Shown: piece by piece, positions 1-12,264 of the stretch
Layout: each line of letters opens with the position of its first letter
Position numbering within the stretch: position 1 is the stretch's first letter
Source: Rhizobium sp. 18055
GTDB lineage: Bacteria; Pseudomonadota; Alphaproteobacteria; Rhizobiales; Rhizobiaceae
Length of the DNA: 64,000 nucleotides
Assembly (NCBI RefSeq): GCF_902706285.1
Contig: NZ_CACSKD010000006.1
Span: 124,001-188,000 of the forward strand
Direction: 5' to 3'
Position numbers and translations under genes: made by a program
The notes under the pieces: model-generated
The model's input: only the letters and a program-made list of their open reading frames with translations
Databases searched by the model: none
Told to the model about the DNA's origin: nothing

Positions 1-1645
<1,645 letters not shown>

Positions 1646-1647
1646 CG

Positions 1648-2532
1648 ATGGCGGTCGGACAATCACTCTTGCCGCGCGACGTATCCATCGTCGAAGTGGC
1701 GCCGCGCGATGGCCTGCAGAACGAAGCGGCGCTGATTGCGACGGAAAAGAAAATCGCTTTGGTCGACATGATTTCCGAATGCGGCTTCGAGCGGATCGAG
1801 GTGACCAGCTTCGTCAGCCCCAAACGGGTGCCGCAACTGGCGGATGCGGCCGGCGTGATGGCCGGGATCTACCGGCGGCCCGGCGTGCGATACGCGGTGC
1901 TGACGCCCAATATCCAGGGCTTCGAGGCGGCGATGGCAGCAGGCGCCGACGAGGTTGCCATATTCGCCTCCGCTTCCGAGAGCTTCTCGCGGCAGAATAT
2001 CAATTGCAGCATCGCAGAAAGCATCGAGCGTTTTCGACCGGTAGCAGACGCAAGCCGCGCCCGCGGTGTGCCGATGCGCGGCTATGTCAGCTGTGTCGTC
2101 GAATGTCCCTATGAGGGCGCGGTCGCACCCGGTGTGGTCGCCGATGTGGTCGAGCAGTTGCACGCGCTTGGATGCTATGAGATCAGCCTCGGCGATACGA
2201 TCGGCCGCGGCACGCCGGAGATGGTCGATCGCATGCTGGTGACGGTCCTTTCGTCGGCGCCGGCGACGATGTTGGCGGGCCATTTTCACGATACCGACGG
2301 GTGGGCACTCGACAATATCGGGGTGTCGCTAGCCCATGGCCTTCGCGTGTTCGATGCCTCGGTGGGCGGGCTTGGCGGCTGTCCCTACGCCCCGGGCGCC
2401 AAGGGCAATGTCGATACGCTCAGCGTGGCGCAGTATCTAGCGCGCAAAGGCTACCGGACGGGTCTGCAGACCGACAAACTGGAAGCGGCCGCTGCCTTTG
2501 CCATCAGCCTGAGAGGCGCCAGCGATGAGTGA
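1648..2532 (+). CDS. liuE: hydroxymethylglutaryl-CoA lyase
   Basis: Cleaves HMG-CoA to acetoacetate and acetyl-CoA, the last step of the leucine pathway. The protein is a TIM-barrel aldolase of the HMGL-like family: EVAPRDGLQNE near the N-terminus (metal/substrate binding), SCVVECPYEG in the middle, HFHDTDGWALDN, and the active-site loop GGLGGCPYAPGAKGN with its catalytic cysteine. A GTG at 1642 overlaps the previous stop, but the ATG at 1648 has a GGAGG at 1636-1640 with 7 bp spacing and is preferred (294 aa). It overlaps the next gene by 8 bp, so the three genes are one transcript. Confidence 0.93.
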   Translation: MAVGQSLLPRDVSIVEVAPRDGLQNEAALIATEKKIALVDMISECGFERIEVTSFVSPKRVPQLADAAGVMAGIYRRPGVRYAVLTPNIQGFEAAMAAGADEVAIFASASESFSRQNINCSIAESIERFRPVADASRARGVPMRGYVSCVVECPYEGAVAPGVVADVVEQLHALGCYEISLGDTIGRGTPEMVDRMLVTVLSSAPATMLAGHFHDTDGWALDNIGVSLAHGLRVFDASVGGLGGCPYAPGAKGNVDTLSVAQYLARKGYRTGLQTDKLEAAAAFAISLRGASDE

Positions 2533-3316
2533 GACGCTGCGCATATCGATCGATCAGCGCGGCGTTGCGGAGTTGCGGCTGGCGCGCCCGCAGAAGCACA
2601 ATGCGATCTCAGCGGACATGATCGAGGAACTGACGACGGCGGCTGACCGGCTGGGACGGGACGATCGCGTCCGTCTCGTCATTCTCCGCGCAGACGGCGA
2701 CAGCTTCTGTGCCGGCGGCGATCTGGGGTGGATGCGCGCGCAGTTTAACGCCGGGCGCCGCGAGAGAATGGTCGAGGCGCGCCGCCTTGCGATGATGTTC
2801 AAGGCGCTGAACGACCTGCCGAAACCATTGATGGCGCGCGTGCACGGCAACTGCTTCGGTGGCGGCATCGGATTGATCAGCGTCTGCGATCTGGCGGTGG
2901 CGGCCGATACGGTGCGTTTCGGGCTGACGGAGGTTCGCCTCGGCCTGATCCCGGCAACGATCAGCCCCTTTGTCGTTGCCCGTATCGGCACGGCCGCTGC
3001 AAGGCCGTTGTTCCTGTCTGGAAAAACCTTCGATGCAGCGCATGCAGGGGCCATCGGTCTGGTCGGATGCGTGGTCCCGGCGGTCGATCTCGATACAGCA
3101 GTCGAAGCAGAAATCGAGGCGTTTCTCGCCGCTTCGCCACAGGCGGCGTCGCGCGCCAAGGCGCTGGTGCGGTCGCTGGAAACACCGATCTCGGATGCGG
3201 TGATCGACGCGGTCGTGCGGCAGCTCGCCGATAGCTGGGAGACCCCGGAGGCGAGAGAGGGCATCGATGCGTTCTTTGGGAAGCGCAAGCCGAACTGGTC
3301 CTTGCCTGAAAGTTAG
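2525..3316 (+). CDS. liuC: methylglutaconyl-CoA hydratase / enoyl-CoA hydratase family
   Basis: Crotonase-fold protein of 263 aa, expected to hydrate 3-methylglutaconyl-CoA to HMG-CoA. The oxyanion-hole segments are visible as SFCAGGDLGWM and HGNCFGGGIGLI, followed by the LTEVRLGLIPATISPF segment that resembles LiuC proteins rather than fatty-acid hydratases. The start ATG lies inside the end of the lyase gene (8 bp overlap). Operon position between the carboxylase and lyase steps is the main reason for the specific call; a generic enoyl-CoA hydratase remains possible. Confidence 0.85.
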   Translation: MSETLRISIDQRGVAELRLARPQKHNAISADMIEELTTAADRLGRDDRVRLVILRADGDSFCAGGDLGWMRAQFNAGRRERMVEARRLAMMFKALNDLPKPLMARVHGNCFGGGIGLISVCDLAVAADTVRFGLTEVRLGLIPATISPFVVARIGTAAARPLFLSGKTFDAAHAGAIGLVGCVVPAVDLDTAVEAEIEAFLAASPQAASRAKALVRSLETPISDAVIDAVVRQLADSWETPEAREGIDAFFGKRKPNWSLPES

Positions 3317-3489
3317 CGTGCTTGAGGATGTCGTATCGGCAGCGAACCGGTTGGGCGGTTGCAGGGGTCTGGACTTCGGAGCGTCAACGATTCAGATTAG
3401 ATTCCAACGCATAGTCTTGCATCGGATTGCGCTGCAGACAGGGGTGCAGCTTTGATCTGGACGGCGGATGGTATCGAAAAGGAAATCGA

Positions 3490-4047
3490 ATGACGAAACA
3501 AGGCTGGCGCGCAGATCCCCTCGTCTGGGGAACTGGTTCGCGCATATTCGAGGTCTTCCTGGAGCCGACGTGTCCCTACTCGGTCCGGGCCTTCAACAAA
3601 CTCGATGCGCTGCTTGCCGAGGCTGGGGATGGCAAGATCACCATCAAAATCCGGTTGCAGTCGCAGCCCTGGCATCTGTTTTCCGGCGTCATTGTTCGCT
3701 GCATTCTGGCGGCTTCGACGCTGGAAGGTGGCAAGGATACGGCCAAGGCCGTAATGGCCGCCGTTGCCGCGCACCGGGAAGAGTTCGAATTTGCGCACCA
3801 TGCGGGCGGTCCGAACATGGATGTAACGCCCAACGACATCATCGCGCGCCTGGAAGGGTATAGCGGCGTTGCGCTCAAGAGCGCATTCGCGATATTTGAT
3901 CTCGACCGCGAGATGAAATGGCACTGCAAATATGCGCGCCAGAACGGCATCCACGTCTCACCGACCTTCATGATCGACGGCCTGGTGCAGGCTGACATGA
4001 GCAGCGGCGATGACGTCTCGGCCTGGGCGGCGCGGCTGCTGAAGTAG
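3490..4047 (+). CDS. DsbA-like thioredoxin-fold protein with a single active-site cysteine
   Basis: 185-aa protein with a DsbA/GST-kappa-like thioredoxin fold: beta strand then EPTCPYS at residues 25-31, a long helical insertion, and a VSPTFMIDG segment carrying the cis-proline loop near the C-terminus. The motif is CPYS, so the second cysteine of CxxC is missing and a simple disulfide oxidase role is unlikely. There is no signal peptide, which points to the cytoplasm. The start at 3490 has AGGA at 3480-3483. Upstream in-frame codons back to 3427 lack a ribosome site. The 173 bp before it hold no gene. The physiological role is not evident from neighbours. Confidence 0.7.
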   Translation: MTKQGWRADPLVWGTGSRIFEVFLEPTCPYSVRAFNKLDALLAEAGDGKITIKIRLQSQPWHLFSGVIVRCILAASTLEGGKDTAKAVMAAVAAHREEFEFAHHAGGPNMDVTPNDIIARLEGYSGVALKSAFAIFDLDREMKWHCKYARQNGIHVSPTFMIDGLVQADMSSGDDVSAWAARLLK

Positions 4048-4072
4048 TGCGATGCTCTCCAGCCTGGCTGCC

Positions 4073-4099
4073 GGCGATGGCGGCGATGGCGGCGATGCA
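4073..4099 (+). repeat. 9-bp tandem repeat (GGCGATGGC, nearly 3 copies)
   Basis: Units at 4073-4081 and 4082-4090 are identical and a third at 4091-4099 is degenerate at its end. It lies in the 115-bp gap between the DsbA-like gene and the DUF6880-like gene. No function is suggested. Confidence 0.8.
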
Positions 4100-4162
4100 A
4101 GAGTCAGACCTGATATCGCCGACCTCTCAGTTAATTTCGGCCGCAAACAACAGTGACGATCG

Positions 4163-5596
4163 ATGGCAGCCAAGACAACACTGAATGCGAAAAACCTCGA
4201 AGCGCTCGGCGCGCAGCGCCTGTCTGAACTGCTGATCGAGATCAGCACCGGCAGCGCCGCCCACAAGCGACGCCTTCGCATGGAACTGGCTGGCAATCAT
4301 GGCAGCGCCGAGGTCAGCCGGGAGGTGCGAAAGCGGCTGGCCAGCATTGCCCGTGCCCGCACATTCATCGATTGGCGCAAAGTGAAGGCGCTCAAGGCCG
4401 ATCTGGAAACCCAGCGGAAGACGATTGTCGATGTTGTGGCCCCAGACGATCCGAAAGAGGCTTTCGAACTCATCTGGCAGTTTCTCGCCATTGCCGATTC
4501 CATCTTCGAGCGATCCGACGACGGCAGCGGCTCGCTGATCGAGAGTTTTTACCAGGCATGCGATGATGCCGGCGTTATCGCCAAATCTGCGCATGTGAAC
4601 ACCGCCGTCCTTGCCAGCAAGGTCTTCGCGGCGCTGCAAGACAATGGCTACGGCCAGTATGACAGGCTGATCGCCGCCATGGTTCCAGCGCTTGGCCAAC
4701 AGGGGCTGGAACAGCTGAAGGCCCTGTTCGTGCAGTGGTCGAAGGAGCCGCAGGAAAAGCCCGCCGAGCATGATCGCCAGGTTCTCGGCTGGGGCAGCAA
4801 TGGGCCGATATATGCGGATGAGGTCTATGGCAATCACCGGGCGCTGACGGTGCGGATCGCCCTGCAGGAGATCGCGGACGCCCAGGGCGACGTCGATGCA
4901 TATATCGCCCAGCAGCCGGCAGACACCAGGACAGTGCCGCGCATTGCGGCAGACATCGCCAATCGTCTGCTGGCGACAGGCAGTGCGGCGCAAGCGCTGG
5001 CCACTCTTGATGCCGCAGATATGGCCGGGCGGGAGGCTCCCTCCGAGTGGCAGCAGGCGCGTATCGATGCGCTGGAAGCGCTTGGCCGCAAGGAGGAGGC
5101 GCAGGCATTTCGCTGGCTGTGCTTCGAAAAGGCTCTGGATGACCATCATCTGCGTGAATTCATCCGCCGCCTGCCCGATTTTGACGACATCGAGGCCGAG
5201 GACAAGGCTTTCGCCTATGTCCACGCCTTCCCAGATGTTCATGATGGCGTCGATTTCTTCCTGCGCTGGCCAGCGCTCTCCGAGGCGGCGAAGCTCATCA
5301 TGCGGCGCAGAGCGGATCTGGATGGAAATCTCTATGAATTGATGACACCGGCTGCCGAAGCGCTCGCTGCCAAGCATCCGCTCGCGGCAACCATCGTCTT
5401 GCGTTCGATGATCGACTTCACGCTCGATATGGCACGGTCAAGCCGCTACAAGCATGCGGCCCGGCATCTTGCCGAGTGCGCGTCGCTTGCGCCTTATATC
5501 GAAGACTTCGATAGCGTCGGATCCCACGAAGCCTATGTCGCTGACCTGAAGCGCCGGCATGGCAAGAAGCACGGCTTCTGGAGCTTGGTGCCTTGA
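4163..5596 (+). CDS. DUF6880-like conserved hypothetical protein
   Basis: 477-aa soluble protein without signal peptide or membrane segment, predicted mostly alpha-helical with a TPR/HEAT-like alternation of amphipathic helices. The N-terminus (LGAQRLSELLIEIS) and the region around RTFIDWRKVKAL are, from memory, typical of the DUF6880 family, whose function is unknown. Middle parts contain a conserved-looking VLGWGSNGPIYADEVYG. It stands alone between a DsbA-like gene and a SHOCT protein, with 130 bp to the latter. I cannot assign an activity. Confidence 0.65.
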   Translation: MAAKTTLNAKNLEALGAQRLSELLIEISTGSAAHKRRLRMELAGNHGSAEVSREVRKRLASIARARTFIDWRKVKALKADLETQRKTIVDVVAPDDPKEAFELIWQFLAIADSIFERSDDGSGSLIESFYQACDDAGVIAKSAHVNTAVLASKVFAALQDNGYGQYDRLIAAMVPALGQQGLEQLKALFVQWSKEPQEKPAEHDRQVLGWGSNGPIYADEVYGNHRALTVRIALQEIADAQGDVDAYIAQQPADTRTVPRIAADIANRLLATGSAAQALATLDAADMAGREAPSEWQQARIDALEALGRKEEAQAFRWLCFEKALDDHHLREFIRRLPDFDDIEAEDKAFAYVHAFPDVHDGVDFFLRWPALSEAAKLIMRRRADLDGNLYELMTPAAEALAAKHPLAATIVLRSMIDFTLDMARSSRYKHAARHLAECASLAPYIEDFDSVGSHEAYVADLKRRHGKKHGFWSLVP

Positions 5597-5730
5597 GCCA
5601 CCGCGCCTGACAGTCTTTGGCTGTAGAGGTTCGGCGTCCGGCAACAGCTTTGTGGCAGCGAAGAGTGTGCCTATCCTCAAGGGCAGGCAAATGTCATAGA
5701 TGAGGCCCGGCCAATGGAGAGCAGTCCGTG

Positions 5731-6552
5731 ATGAGAGATCCCCAGGAGCAGAGCATTATCGAGAGCCTGGCGCATAAGCACGGGTTCAGTTCGGGCGTCG
5801 TCGAGCATCTTGCCATGGCCTTGATCGCCGGGTTTGCCAACCAGGCGCAGTTCAACCACGCCGAACTCGGCGGGATGGGGCAATGGTCAAGCGGCGGCAT
5901 GGTGATGGTCGGGGACATGTTCAACAATGGTCTGAAGCATCGCGTGGATATGCTTTGCTCGGATATCGCCGCTTATATCAGGTCCGGTGAACTCTCTGGC
6001 CCGAAGATGGATCGGCCCTATCAGTCGCAGAGCCAGGGAGATGGCACCAGCTTCTTTTACCAGTCAAGTTCGCATGGCAGCGCGTGGCCGCAACAGCTGG
6101 GCCAGCCCTCGTCAACCGGCGCACAGAACAACCTGCGCTACGCTTTCTTTCCGGCAAGCCGCCGCCTGGCGATCGATGTGAATGGCCAGATCACCGTTTA
6201 CGATACAAGGGACCACAGCATCGGCGGCTTTTCCCAGCAGCAGAGTGGCGACCAGTCGCTGACCTTCACCTCGCAGCACGGTCTCGTCCGCGTATCGGAC
6301 CTGGAGATCATATCGGATGCTGATGAAACGCCGACACCCAAGGGCGCGCAGGAGCAACCAACAGGTCAGAGCGACCCCGCAACCCTTTTGGCGATGGCGC
6401 GTGAGGACACGAATGTTTTCCAGGTACCAGTTGGCGCGGACCCGGACGATATCTTCACCAAGATCGAGCGGCTCGCCGGCCTGCATTCGAAAGGCATACT
6501 CTCCGACGACGAATTCACGGCGAAGAAGACGGAGCTGCTTCAGCGGCTGTAG
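5731..6552 (+). CDS. SHOCT domain-containing protein of unknown function
   Basis: 273-aa protein. The last 35 residues (IFTKIERLAGLHSKGILSDDEF and onward) form a SHOCT domain, a short helical C-terminal module thought to mediate oligomerisation. The N-terminal 90 residues are a compact glycine/methionine-rich helical segment around HAELGGMGQWSSGGMVMVGD. The middle is serine- and glutamine-rich and low in complexity, so probably a linker. There is no signal peptide. Start chosen at the ATG 5731 just after a GTG at 5728, with GGAGA at 5716-5720. Function unknown. Confidence 0.7.
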   Translation: MRDPQEQSIIESLAHKHGFSSGVVEHLAMALIAGFANQAQFNHAELGGMGQWSSGGMVMVGDMFNNGLKHRVDMLCSDIAAYIRSGELSGPKMDRPYQSQSQGDGTSFFYQSSSHGSAWPQQLGQPSSTGAQNNLRYAFFPASRRLAIDVNGQITVYDTRDHSIGGFSQQQSGDQSLTFTSQHGLVRVSDLEIISDADETPTPKGAQEQPTGQSDPATLLAMAREDTNVFQVPVGADPDDIFTKIERLAGLHSKGILSDDEFTAKKTELLQRL

Positions 6553-6677
6553 GGATGGCGTCGCGGCTTGGACATAGTGGAAATGGCCAGGCCACCACAG
6601 TAGCATTGCCAGAACTCATGCCTGCGGCGACAGCAAAGCCGGATGAAAGCTAAGTCACTCGCAATTTAGGTGGACCA

Positions 6678-6767
6678 TGGCGGAGAGGGTGGGATTTGAA
6701 CCCACGGTGCCCTTGCAGGCACGCCGCATTTCGAGTGCGGTACATTCAACCACTCTGCCACCTCTCC
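6678..6767 (-). tRNA. tRNA-Ser (anticodon CGA)
   Basis: Reading the minus strand gives a 90-nt class II tRNA with encoded CCA. The acceptor stem is GGAGAGG/CCTCTCC with discriminator G. The anticodon stem is CCGCA/TGCGG with loop CTCGAAA (anticodon CGA, decoding UCG), followed by a long variable arm and a T arm with loop TTCAAAT. The class II variable arm and the G discriminator fit serine. It lies on the opposite strand to rplU, 300 bp away. Confidence 0.97.
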
Positions 6768-6861
6768 GCGGTCTGGTTGACGCCGTTAGGCGCGGGCTGT
6801 CTCATAGCGAGAGTTTCGCGGGCTGGCAAGCCGAAATCGCAAAGCTTTTCACCCTTTTGCC

Positions 6862-6890
6862 TTGACAGTTTTTTTGACCTCGCGTATCTG
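6862..6890 (+). promoter_or_regulatory. predicted sigma-70 promoter of rplU-rpmA
   Basis: TTGACA at 6862-6867, a 17-bp spacer, and TATCTG at 6885-6890. Transcription would begin near 6897, leaving a leader of about 170 nt before rplU. The 6768-7068 gap contains nothing else I recognise apart from this promoter and leader. Confidence 0.65.
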
Positions 6891-7068
6891 CGCAAACCAA
6901 TAGGTGTGGATAAGTCCGTGCCTTGCCTGCCTCGCGCTCGCGTGGGGCATCACCGGCAGAGAGAGTTTTCGGCGAAAAGCCCTGAAATCCCTGCTTTACA
7001 TCGACTGATAAAAAGACGGCCACCTGTTTGATGCGGGTTGAGCCGGAACGAACATGAAAGGATAAAAA

Positions 7069-7386
7069 ATGTTCGCAGTCATCAAGACCGGCGGTAAGCA
7101 GTACCGTGTGGCAGCAAACGACGTGCTGACCATCGAGAAGCTTGAAGTCACCGCTGGCGAATCGATCGAATTCACCGAAGTCCTCGTTATCGGCGAAGGC
7201 GCCGACGCTGCGATTGGTGCTCCGTTTGTTACGGGCGCTTCCGTCAAGGCAGAAGTGGTCGAGCACAACCGCGGCAAGAAGGTCATCGCCTTCAAGAAGC
7301 GCCGTCGTCAGAACTCGAAGCGCACGCGCGGCCATCGCCAGCACCACACTGTTGTCCGTATCACGGACATCGTGGCTGCTAAGTAA
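7069..7386 (+). CDS. rplU: 50S ribosomal protein L21
   Basis: 105-aa ribosomal protein that binds 23S rRNA in the large subunit. The protein begins [19 protein letters not shown] and ends with the basic [19 protein letters not shown] segment, both diagnostic of L21. AAAGGA at 7059-7064 serves as ribosome site. It is followed 34 bp later by rpmA, the universal L21-L27 operon order, and transcribed from the promoter at 6862-6890. Confidence 0.98.
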   Translation: MFAVIKTGGKQYRVAANDVLTIEKLEVTAGESIEFTEVLVIGEGADAAIGAPFVTGASVKAEVVEHNRGKKVIAFKKRRRQNSKRTRGHRQHHTVVRITDIVAAK

Positions 7387-7420
7387 GATCACGGGACTTT
7401 AGGTTTAAAGGAGAAATCCA

Positions 7421-7690
7421 ATGGCACATAAAAAAGCTGGCGGTTCGTCGCGCAACGGTCGTGATTCGCAGTCCAAGCGCCTTGGCGTGAAGAAGTTCGG
7501 CGGCGAAGCTGTCATTTCCGGCAACATTATCGTGCGTCAGCGCGGTACGCAGTGGCACCCGGGCTCCAACGTCGGCCTCGGCAAGGATCACACGATCTTT
7601 GCTCTTACCGCCGGCAATGTAGCTTACCGTACGAAGGCCAATGGCCGCGTGTACGTATCCGTGATGCCGAAAGCGGAAGCAGCGGAATAA
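7421..7690 (+). CDS. rpmA: 50S ribosomal protein L27
   Basis: 89-aa L27. The N-terminus [20 protein letters not shown] is the conserved tail that reaches the peptidyl-transferase centre, and [20 protein letters not shown] is the core signature. A strong AAAGGAGA ribosome site precedes the ATG. Second and last gene of the rplU-rpmA transcript, which ends at the terminator 69 bp downstream. Confidence 0.98.
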   Translation: MAHKKAGGSSRNGRDSQSKRLGVKKFGGEAVISGNIIVRQRGTQWHPGSNVGLGKDHTIFALTAGNVAYRTKANGRVYVSVMPKAEAAE

Positions 7691-7758
7691 GCCGGTAGCG
7701 CTTCATAAGCAGCCGGTGTCTCATCGACCCGGCTGAGCGTATCAGGTTCAGTCAAGAC

Positions 7759-7800
7759 AAAAGGGGAGATGGGGCACCACCCATCTCCCCTTTTTCTTTT
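7759..7800 (+). terminator. Rho-independent terminator of rplU-rpmA
   Basis: Perfect 15-bp stem (7759-7773 with 7780-7794), 6-nt loop GCACCA, followed by a T-rich tract to 7800. It separates the ribosomal operon from the acetyltransferase pair, whose ribosome site begins at 7806. Confidence 0.93.
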
Positions 7801-7820
7801 CCCTCAAGGAGGACTGAACC

Positions 7821-8453
7821 ATGCAAGGCGAATTGTTACGGAGAGACCAAAGGTCTCCCGGAGAGCGGCTGAGGCCGGAGCGGTTAAGGACCGATTGCCC
7901 CGTCTTATTATCGGAACGGCTCGTCATGCGCGCGCCGCACGTAGAAGACATTGACGCCCTTGCCCATCTCGCCAACAACGCCAAAGTCGCCACGATGGTG
8001 TCGCGCATGCCGCACCCGTATACGGCCAATGATGCCGCCGACTTCGTGCGACGCACGAAAGATGGCGAGATTGGCAAGTGCGTCTATGCGATCACCAAAG
8101 CCGAAAACGGTGCCTTTCTGGGGTGCTGCGGGGTGGAGCCGCATCTGGACGGACATACCGTCGAGATCGGCTACTGGCTGGGCGAGCCTTACTGGAATCA
8201 GGGCTTCATGACCGAAGCCTGCCATGCGCTTGTCGACATGGTGTTTCGTACCCGTGAGGATGTCGATCAGATCGATGCCCGTTGCCGGGTCATGAACGTT
8301 GCGTCGCGGCGGGTGATCCAGAAGTGCGGCTTCCAGTTCCAGGGTTCCGGGCTTGCTGCCTCGCTGGCGCTGGGCAGCAACGTGCCGGTCGAATGGTACA
8401 GGCTGGATCGCAAGACCTGGATGTCGCTTCGAAGCTGGGGGAGCGTATTATGA
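7821..8453 (+). CDS. GNAT family N-acetyltransferase (RimJ/RimL type), first of a pair
   Basis: 210-aa acetyltransferase of the RimJ/RimL-like GNAT subfamily. It carries the ERLVMRAPHVEDIDAL N-terminal strand-helix, the VEIGYWLGEPYWNQGFMTEA segment that contains motif A (acetyl-CoA pyrophosphate binding), and NVASRRVIQKCGFQFQG (motif B). An AAGGAGGA ribosome site at 7806-7813 fixes the start. The first 30 residues are poorly conserved-looking and arginine-rich. It overlaps the next acetyltransferase gene by 4 bp. Substrate (ribosomal protein, antibiotic or metabolite) unknown. Confidence 0.85.
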   Translation: MQGELLRRDQRSPGERLRPERLRTDCPVLLSERLVMRAPHVEDIDALAHLANNAKVATMVSRMPHPYTANDAADFVRRTKDGEIGKCVYAITKAENGAFLGCCGVEPHLDGHTVEIGYWLGEPYWNQGFMTEACHALVDMVFRTREDVDQIDARCRVMNVASRRVIQKCGFQFQGSGLAASLALGSNVPVEWYRLDRKTWMSLRSWGSVL

Positions 8454-9022
8454 GCGCGATCAGCCTCGAAAGGCCGCGGCCCCAGGTGGTTTCGGCGGGA
8501 TCGCAGCCCGTGATCGCCACCGCGCGGCTGACGCTACGGCCGCACCGGCTGAGCGATGCCGATGCGATCGCGGAATCGCTGTCCGACTTCGCCGTCACGC
8601 GGATGCTGGCGCGGGTGCCGGCACCCTATGACCGGCAGGATGCGCTCGACTGGCTGGTGCCGGTGACGGCGGGTCGTCTGCCAGACTGGCAGATGGCGAT
8701 CACCAATGGCGATGATGCGCATATCGGCGTGGTGTCGCTCGAGCTCAGGCACGGTCGCTGGCACCTCGGCTACTGGCTGAACCGCTACTACTGGCGGCGC
8801 GGCTACATGAGCGAGGCGGTGGCGGCGACACTGGAGCGGTTTTCGCGGCGGATGCCGGAGACGACCGTGCATTCGGGCGTGTTTGCCGACAACCCGGCGT
8901 CGCTCCGGTTGCAGGAGAAGCTCGGCTTCCGGATGACCGGTTGCAGCGAAATCTTCAGTTTCGCCCGCAACACCATGGTCACCCATGTCGAGACGATGCT
9001 GCAGCCCGGCGGATTGCAGTAG
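8450..9022 (+). CDS. GNAT family N-acetyltransferase, second of a pair
   Basis: 190-aa protein that is a divergent paralogue of the upstream gene: TARLTLRPHRLSDADAI matches its N-terminal strand, WHLGYWLNRYYWRRGYMSEA its motif A, and NPASLRLQEKLGFRMTG its motif B. Start ATG overlaps the previous stop as ATGA, with a purine-rich GGGGGAG ribosome site ending at 8443, so the two are translationally coupled. Possibly they arose by tandem duplication and act as a heteromer; that is inference. Confidence 0.82.
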   Translation: MSAISLERPRPQVVSAGSQPVIATARLTLRPHRLSDADAIAESLSDFAVTRMLARVPAPYDRQDALDWLVPVTAGRLPDWQMAITNGDDAHIGVVSLELRHGRWHLGYWLNRYYWRRGYMSEAVAATLERFSRRMPETTVHSGVFADNPASLRLQEKLGFRMTGCSEIFSFARNTMVTHVETMLQPGGLQ

Positions 9023-9043
9023 AGCGATTGCGTTGACAGACAG

Positions 9044-9073
9044 GAAGCGTCCCGAGATCACTCGGGGCGCTTC
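9044..9073. terminator. bidirectional hairpin between convergent genes
   Basis: 13-bp stem (9044-9056 with 9061-9073, one G-U or equivalent mismatch) and ATCA loop, lying between the second acetyltransferase and the stop of the convergent nuclease-like gene. There is no clear T-tract on either side, so termination efficiency is uncertain. Confidence 0.55.
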
Positions 9074-9075
9074 GT

Positions 9076-9945
9076 TCAAATGTCGATCTCGACCCAGACG
9101 GGAAAATGATCGGAGCCCGTGGCCGTCGTATCGACGCTTGCGGATATTAGCCGGCTTTCAAGGTCGCAACTGACAAAGCAGTAATCGAGATGCATGCGTT
9201 TGCCGTGATCCTTGGGATCCATCCAGCTATAGCTTCCGGGCGCATAGGCGTTGAGCGAGGCCAGCGCGTCGATCGGCGTGCCGATCCGCGCCGTGCGGCC
9301 GTAATAGCCGTCGCTGGCGCCGGCGAAGGTGCAGTATTCGGGCGATTCCGGCAGCATGTTGAAGTCGCCCATGACGATGTAATCCTCGGGCAACGGCAGT
9401 TCGTCGATGTCGAATTCGGCCGCACCGGTCACCGAGCCGCCTTCGCGGGTAAAGGCGTTGATGCGGTCGTTCAGATGGTTGAGCTGGCGGATGCGCTCGT
9501 CGTTGGAGACGTGGTCGAGATGAACAGAATAGACGCGCCGCGCGCCGCCGGGAAGGTCGATGACCGCTTCTGTGGCGCCGCGCTGGATGTTGAGCTTGGA
9601 AAGGGTGCGGCTGCGCGGCAGAAGCAGCGTCCGGGTGGAGAGAATGGGCCATCGCGACAGGACCATGTTGCCGAATTGCAGACGCGTGTTGCGCGGCGCA
9701 GCCTGGTCGTTAACCCGCCCCACATGCAGATCGCAGGCCGGTCCATACACCCAGAAATGGTCGGGGAACAGGGCGGCGAGGTCGGTGACCATGTCGGCAT
9801 ATCGGTTCTTCGAGAAACCTCTGGTGACTTCCTGCAGCGCAATCACGTCCGCACCGGCAAGACTTTCGGTGATTCGCTCGAGATCGTAGAACCCGTCGAG
9901 ACCGAAGCCGTACTGTATGTTATAGCTCGCAAACCTAACGATAAT
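9076..9945 (-). CDS. endonuclease/exonuclease/phosphatase family protein (apparent ATT or ATC start)
   Basis: About 290-aa protein of the EEP superfamily of Mg-dependent phosphodiesterases. Motifs in order: RFASYNIQYG (Asn for metal/substrate), VIALQEV (Glu), VYSVHLDH, IVMGDFNMLP (Asp-Asn pair), LDYCFVS and GSDHFPVWVEI (catalytic Asp-His). All expected catalytic residues are present. No signal peptide is visible. The start is unusual: no in-frame ATG, GTG or TTG lies near the domain start. GGAGG at 9952-9956 sits 6 nt before an ATT codon (9943-9945). The open frame continues to a GTG at 10005 and beyond, overlapping the divergent obgE, but without a ribosome site. Substrate unknown. Confidence 0.8.
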   Translation of the reverse strand: MIVRFASYNIQYGFGLDGFYDLERITESLAGADVIALQEVTRGFSKNRYADMVTDLAALFPDHFWVYGPACDLHVGRVNDQAAPRNTRLQFGNMVLSRWPILSTRTLLLPRSRTLSKLNIQRGATEAVIDLPGGARRVYSVHLDHVSNDERIRQLNHLNDRINAFTREGGSVTGAAEFDIDELPLPEDYIVMGDFNMLPESPEYCTFAGASDGYYGRTARIGTPIDALASLNAYAPGSYSWMDPKDHGKRMHLDYCFVSCDLESRLISASVDTTATGSDHFPVWVEIDI

Positions 9946-9962
9946 CTTTGACCTCCGGCTGA

Positions 9963-12256
<2,294 letters not shown>

Positions 12257-12264
<8 letters not shown>

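Noticed and set aside
6677..6865. 62-codon plus-strand frame over the tRNA region, with a VGFEPTVPLQARRISSAVH-type sequence
   Set aside because: It is the antisense reading of tRNA-Ser, a well-known artefact in databases; there is no real protein.
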